Assembly: GCA_900552425.1 (NCBI GenBank) | Contig: URZR01000060.1 | Location: 1 to 9,625 of the forward strand | DNA from: an uncultured Collinsella sp. | GTDB taxonomy: Bacteria > Actinomycetota > Coriobacteriia > Coriobacteriales > Coriobacteriaceae | Direction: 5' to 3' | DNA: 9,625 nucleotides | In this document: piece by piece, positions 6,145 through 9,625 of the stretch | How positions within the stretch are numbered: the first letter of the stretch is position 1 | Layout: every line of letters begins with the position of its first letter | Notes under the pieces: model-generated | Seen by the model: the letters and a program-made list of their open reading frames with translations, nothing else | What the model was told of the DNA's origin: nothing | Database searches by the model: none | Translations under genes and position numbers: made by a program

Positions 6145-6843
6145 CTAGCGCTTATCCCTCCGGGACAAAAGCAGCGCGGCCATAAAAGCGATGATTGCAA
6201 GCGTCAGCAGCATCAAAAGCCATGCGAGCGTGCTGTCGCCGGTTGCCGCCAGGCCAAACAGACCGGGGCTCTTACTGTCAGCAGGTTGTACGGGAATCTT
6301 CTCGCCATCGTCCTCGGCGGTGATTTCCCAGTGGATGGTCTTGCTTGCGTCGGCAAGCTCGTTGCCCACCGACGTCGGGACACTTAGTTGCAAATTGAGC
6401 ACCGTGCTGCCATCGCTCGTGAACGTGGCGACCTGCGTGGGATAGGCGAACACGCTGCCCGGCGTTCCCGTCTGGAGCCAACCGTCAGACGCATCGCCAG
6501 CCGACGCCGTTAAGGTAATGGGCGACAGCAGGTGTGCCGTCTCGTGATTGACAACGGCCCGCACAAACACGCGTACCTGGGACTTTACGCCCGTGGCACG
6601 AACCTCGATCTGCTGCTCGCGCGCATCGCCGGGCATTAGATCTTTAAAGGCGGGAAACAGATCGGGCTCCCCCGAGGAGCCCGTCGCCCCCGTTACCGTC
6701 AGCTGGCGCGCATTTCCGTCATAGGCAATCGCGGGAGCATCGGCAAACGCGCGGGCGGGAACGGCGAGCGCGACCACGCAGAGAATGGCCGCGACCATGC
6801 AACGCAAGGAGCGCGCAACGCCTCTGCGAATCGGGAACGCCAT
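6145..6843 (-). CDS. Sec-secreted, sortase-anchored surface protein with LAATG motif, 232 aa
   Basis: Residues 1-35 form an ordinary Sec signal peptide ending PARAFA-DAP, unlike the SipW-type signals of its neighbours. The mature part (36-195) is beta-rich and Thr/Ser-rich, with VRATGVKSQVRVFVRAVVNH (81-100) and TIHWEITAEDDG (169-180). The C-terminus is a cell-wall sorting signal: LAATG at 198-202, a hydrophobic segment about 206-226 and the basic tail RRDKR. LAxTG is the motif preferred by class E sortases of high-GC Gram-positives. The frame extends upstream to 6900, but the GGAGGTG just before ATG 6843 fixes the start, two bases after the previous stop. Likely wall anchor or base for the fibres or adhesin made upstream. 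No sortase is encoded here, so a host enzyme would be needed. Confidence 0.86.
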   Translation of the reverse strand: MAFPIRRGVARSLRCMVAAILCVVALAVPARAFADAPAIAYDGNARQLTVTGATGSSGEPDLFPAFKDLMPGDAREQQIEVRATGVKSQVRVFVRAVVNHETAHLLSPITLTASAGDASDGWLQTGTPGSVFAYPTQVATFTSDGSTVLNLQLSVPTSVGNELADASKTIHWEITAEDDGEKIPVQPADSKSPGLFGLAATGDSTLAWLLMLLTLAIIAFMAALLLSRRDKR

Positions 6844-6845
6844 AC

Positions 6846-7418
6846 TTACGCACCTCCGTGCGGCGGCACCAGCACGCCATCTTTGACCGTACAGTTCCAT
6901 GCCTCGGTGACCGCATCGTCGGGCGTGGACTGAATCGCCTGGGTCGAAATGTCGACGACTAGGTTTTTACCATCTGCCTTCTTTTCGGACACGCTCTTGA
7001 TGAGCACGCCCGTCTTGTCGAGCGGCTTAACAGAAGACGTCCAGTAGTAGAACCCGTCGCTCGCAAGAACCCAAGACGAAGGTCTGTTAGTGGCGGAGGC
7101 ATCGCCTTTATCGCCCCACTCAATGGTGTAGTCGGTGCCGGCAACCGGCTCATCCCAGAGGCGCGCGCCATCCTTATCCTGCCAGTAGATATCCACCGCG
7201 ACACGCAGGTATGCCGGAGCCGAGCCCGTGTTTTTTACCGAGACATCCCTTTTCATCACGTTGTCCTTGAGCGTCTCGTCCACCGAAGGCGCCACCGAGC
7301 CAAAGCCAAACTCGTTGACCAGCACGCCCGTAACCGAAAGCCACGCAAAGGTGCCGACGACGCCGGCCAAAAGGAGGACGCCGACAAGGAGGGCAACGAT
7401 CCGCTTGCGCTTAGTCAT
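6846..7418 (-). CDS. SipW-cognate exported protein (TasA/camelysin-like), 190 aa
   Basis: MTKRKR start and hydrophobic core (7-27), then TFAWLSVTGVLVNEFGFGSV, the N-x-F-x-x-G-x-V signature of SipW substrates. The mature part has RDVSVKNTGSAPAYLRVAV (57-75), DGFYYWTSSVKPLDKTGVLI (121-140) and LVVDISTQAIQS (153-164). These match in order the segments of the 215-aa protein at 3301-3948, so it is a paralogue duplicated around the adhesin. The ATG overlaps the adhesin stop by 8 nt (ATGACTAA) and has a strong RBS. The next gene begins 2 nt after its stop. Likely a minor fibre subunit or an adaptor acting with the adhesin; function is inferred from family and context. Confidence 0.88.
   Translation of the reverse strand: MTKRKRIVALLVGVLLLAGVVGTFAWLSVTGVLVNEFGFGSVAPSVDETLKDNVMKRDVSVKNTGSAPAYLRVAVDIYWQDKDGARLWDEPVAGTDYTIEWGDKGDASATNRPSSWVLASDGFYYWTSSVKPLDKTGVLIKSVSEKKADGKNLVVDISTQAIQSTPDDAVTEAWNCTVKDGVLVPPHGGA
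6851..6857 (-). promoter_or_regulatory. Ribosome binding site fixing the start at 6843
   Basis: Minus-strand GGAGGTG ends 7 nt before the ATG and lies within the last codons of the upstream gene. It selects the 232-aa product with a normal signal peptide rather than the longer frame from 6900. Confidence 0.85.
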
Positions 7419-9625
7419 CCTTGTCCTCCCTCCTCAGCGTGCCGTTTTCCCAAACATTCTTGGCACGCGAGCCGCCATCGACCCATTTGTCCTTCGCGCG
7501 CGTGTTGACGCACGTCACCACCGCATCGCCCGCGCTCGAAGCAGACGAAATCGTCAGCTCGGCAGATTTACCGGGCGCCTTGCCCGGCGTGCTCAGCTCG
7601 CCCTCGTAGCGCCATGCCCAATTCGTGTCTTCCTCGACGGTATAGATGCCCGTCGGCGCGGCAAATTGCACGCTGCCGACATACCAGGTCTCGCCGTCTT
7701 CGTCGCGCCTCTCGCTAACTTTCACCTCGACCATGCGCGTCTCGGCAGGAGAATCCTCCGACGCCTTGCGTGTCACCTTAAAGCGGAACGTCTGTCCCAT
7801 GGCGCTGGCGTCGGTGGTCTTTTTGACGATCGTCAGCGCATGAGTCTGGGCAAAGTTGAACACGGCATTACCGGGATCTTGCTCGCCTTCGCCTGTCTTC
7901 TTGGACTCCAGACGGTTGGCCAAGTCGAACGAACCGTTACCCGAGCCCAAGCTGTAGAGCGAGACATACTGGTCGTTAACGGGTTCCTCCGCCATGGACG
8001 CACCAGGACCGTAGCTCGCCCGCTTAACGGTAACAGTCAGCTGCGTCCCCATAAACGGCTCGGCGAAGCAGACCTTAAACGGCGCCTTGTCGGCACCGTC
8101 ATCGACGGTGTTGGCGGCGGCGGGATCGAGCAGCCATTTAAGCTGCGCGGTCATAGTTACGGGGCTCGCGGGATCAGACGTATCGTTGGCAACCACGCGA
8201 TACGTCACGGGATACAGGTCCATGTCTCCCGTGACCGGCTCGCCCTTAAACTCATTCCAAGACTTCGGAGCGCCAACGGCAGGCACATATCGCCACTCCA
8301 GGAAGAGCTCGCGTACGTCACCGCTGGCCGCCTGTTCATCGAGCAGCGCGACGATCTTGGAGTGGGCGTCCGGGTCGTATGCCACGGACTTTTTCTCCAT
8401 CTCGGGATTGCCGTTTTTGTCATAGACCGGGTTGCCGCTCTCATCCACCTTGGGAACATCGACGTTATGGACAAAGCCGGCGCCCGTCGCTCGCTCGCCG
8501 TCCGAGTCGACCGTCGCTGTAAAGATGACCGCCCCGTCGACGCCGTGATAGCGCACCTTATACGGCGTGACCTTGTACACCGCGGTATACGTCGCGCTCT
8601 CAAAGGGCTCGCTGCCCTCGAGGGGATACTTCTCGTCATCGGTCAACAGGGTGTATTTGCCATCGGGTTCATAGTCACGCGACCAGCCGACAAAGTCGTA
8701 CTTGGTGCCATCCTTGCCGACAACCTCAGCTGTAGCTCTTACTTCCAGCGAAATTTGATCGACAGAGTCGGTGCGCGAAAGAGAACGCACGGAATCGGGG
8801 TTATCCAGCTTGGCATCGATATTCGATTGGACTTTTACCGCGCTGGGACGGTAAACCGGGTACAGCTCCATGGGGGCCTTGACCACAGTGTTTTTATCCA
8901 CCATGGAAACGCCGTCCGACCAAACGACATAACCCTTGCCAGGTACCGGCTTAGTTTCCGTCCAGCCTACGAAGGCATTGTATGCACCCGTCGCAGCATC
9001 GATGTCTCCAACGTTATACGTTGGCAGCGGCATGCCATCCTTAAGGCTGCCGAGCGTATTGCCCTCCTGCGCGAGCTTGCCATCGATATCGGTGTCGTTC
9101 AGGTGATACACCACCGCAATGGGCGTGTAGTAGGCCACAAACATGTAAGGCTTGCCCGGCTCCACCGGATAGGTATACGAGTTATTGCCGTCAGATTCGA
9201 GCTCCTTAACCTCACCGTTCGGGAGTTCGATTTCGACCTTATTCAGCTTGTATCGCTCGCCGCCTGACTTGTATACCGTCGTTTCGATATCAGGAGTCAC
9301 CGTTGCCGTGGCGGGATCGGTGTCCGCATTGAGATTAGGGGTGATGTCATACCTAGGAACATTCACCTCGGAAGTGCCATTAAAACCGGCGCGGTGCAGG
9401 TTGGTGGTGTAGTTGACGTCGAACTTTGCGTAGACGGGATAGGCATCCTGACACTGGGTGACCTTGGAGTCATCCGTCGCCAAGTATGGCGCCGCCTTTT
9501 CCGGATCGCTCGTCACATAGGAGTCGTCGGCAACATCATAGATATAGTTCCAGACGGCAGAATCCTTCTTGACCTCGGCGGTCGAAATCCAGCCCAGGAA
9601 CTTATAGCCTGGCACGGCCATGTCG
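7411..9625 (-). CDS. Giant InlB-repeat adhesin, C-terminal part (continues from position 1)
   Basis: Open at the right edge and in frame with the gene at 1-3297. The overlap encodes ADMAVPGYKFLGWISTAEV in both copies, so ATG 9621 is internal and not a start. In joined numbering (1099 codons on the left part plus 719 here) it adds F-x-GW-type modules at F1299, F1392 and F1522 (FLEW), with YPVY, AVY or LYPV partner strands. A SpaA/CnaB-like domain follows at about 1674-1787: LTIVKKTTD at its start, GIYTVEEDTNW in the middle and VVTCVNTRAK at its end. This Lys...Glu...Asn layout could form an isopeptide bond. The tail KWVDGGSRAKNVWENG ends the protein with no LPxTG and no membrane segment. The stop overlaps the next start by 8 nt, and the next gene's GGAGG motifs (7425-7433) lie in its final codons. 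Confidence 0.9.
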   Translation of the reverse strand, partial: DMAVPGYKFLGWISTAEVKKDSAVWNYIYDVADDSYVTSDPEKAAPYLATDDSKVTQCQDAYPVYAKFDVNYTTNLHRAGFNGTSEVNVPRYDITPNLNADTDPATATVTPDIETTVYKSGGERYKLNKVEIELPNGEVKELESDGNNSYTYPVEPGKPYMFVAYYTPIAVVYHLNDTDIDGKLAQEGNTLGSLKDGMPLPTYNVGDIDAATGAYNAFVGWTETKPVPGKGYVVWSDGVSMVDKNTVVKAPMELYPVYRPSAVKVQSNIDAKLDNPDSVRSLSRTDSVDQISLEVRATAEVVGKDGTKYDFVGWSRDYEPDGKYTLLTDDEKYPLEGSEPFESATYTAVYKVTPYKVRYHGVDGAVIFTATVDSDGERATGAGFVHNVDVPKVDESGNPVYDKNGNPEMEKKSVAYDPDAHSKIVALLDEQAASGDVRELFLEWRYVPAVGAPKSWNEFKGEPVTGDMDLYPVTYRVVANDTSDPASPVTMTAQLKWLLDPAAANTVDDGADKAPFKVCFAEPFMGTQLTVTVKRASYGPGASMAEEPVNDQYVSLYSLGSGNGSFDLANRLESKKTGEGEQDPGNAVFNFAQTHALTIVKKTTDASAMGQTFRFKVTRKASEDSPAETRMVEVKVSERRDEDGETWYVGSVQFAAPTGIYTVEEDTNWAWRYEGELSTPGKAPGKSAELTISSASSAGDAVVTCVNTRAKDKWVDGGSRAKNVWENGTLRREDKDD
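7425..7433 (-). promoter_or_regulatory. Double GGAGG ribosome binding site inside the adhesin 3' end
   Basis: Two overlapping GGAGG motifs (7429-7433 and 7425-7429, minus strand) sit 6 nt or more before ATG 7418, within the last codons of the adhesin. With the ATGACTAA overlap this supports coupled, possibly re-initiating translation of the 190-aa protein. Confidence 0.8.
9571..9625. repeat. Terminal direct repeat, right copy (contig-closure overlap)
   Basis: Identical to 1-55. Removing one copy gives a 9570-bp circle in which the adhesin frame runs from 3297 through 1 to 9570 and on to the stop at 7411 without interruption. Confidence 0.93.

Noticed and set aside
7228..9267. 679-codon open frame on the plus strand
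   Set aside because: It lies exactly antisense to the adhesin C-terminal part. It lacks a signal, domain logic or RBS, and such long antisense frames are common in GC-rich genes.
7411..9621. Complete 736-aa protein starting at ATG 9621
   Set aside because: The frame is open to the edge, there is no signal peptide or RBS at that ATG, and the same codons are internal to the left-hand adhesin part.

Overview
The window reads as one complete surface-fibre (biofilm-matrix type) operon of a Gram-positive bacterium. Every credible gene lies on the minus strand. Coding DNA is mostly about 58-70% GC in the lines I counted. The SipW-type signal peptidase, SipW-cognate exported proteins, an InlB-repeat adhesin and an LAxTG-type wall-anchor motif together suggest a gut actinobacterium of the Coriobacteriia (Collinsella-like). 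The taxon is an inference from gene content, not from a marker gene.

The first and last 55 bases are identical (1-55 = 9571-9625). The gene running off the left edge continues in the correct frame with the gene entering at the right edge. Joined there, the window closes into a 9570-bp circle cut arbitrarily inside the adhesin gene. In transcription order the circle carries: sipW-like signal peptidase (5390-4833); hairpin; TasA/camelysin-like protein, 239 aa (4761-4042); hairpin; second SipW-cognate protein, about 215 aa (3948-3301); giant adhesin of about 1818 aa (3297-1, then 9570-7411); third SipW-cognate protein, 190 aa (7418-6846); wall-anchored protein with an LAATG motif, 232 aa (6843-6145); terminator (about 6101-6125). 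Gene joints from 3948 onward are very tight (3-nt gap, 8-nt overlap, 2-nt gap), so these genes are probably translationally coupled.

The only long non-coding stretch is 5391-6144. It holds the terminator, a striking array of nine alternating inverted copies of a 14-mer about 31 bp apart (5791-6051), an AT-rich segment with a C9 tract between 11-bp inverted repeats (5653-5741), and a sigma-70-like promoter with a palindrome between its -35 and -10 boxes (5518-5546).

Likely joint function: SipW removes the unusual signal peptides of the three small exported proteins, which would form or start extracellular fibres. The Sec-exported adhesin is co-secreted with them, and the last gene gives a sortase-anchored wall attachment point. 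No sortase, transposase, recombinase, replication, partition or mobilisation gene is present. The main puzzle is therefore why an operon with no maintenance functions assembles as a closed circle.
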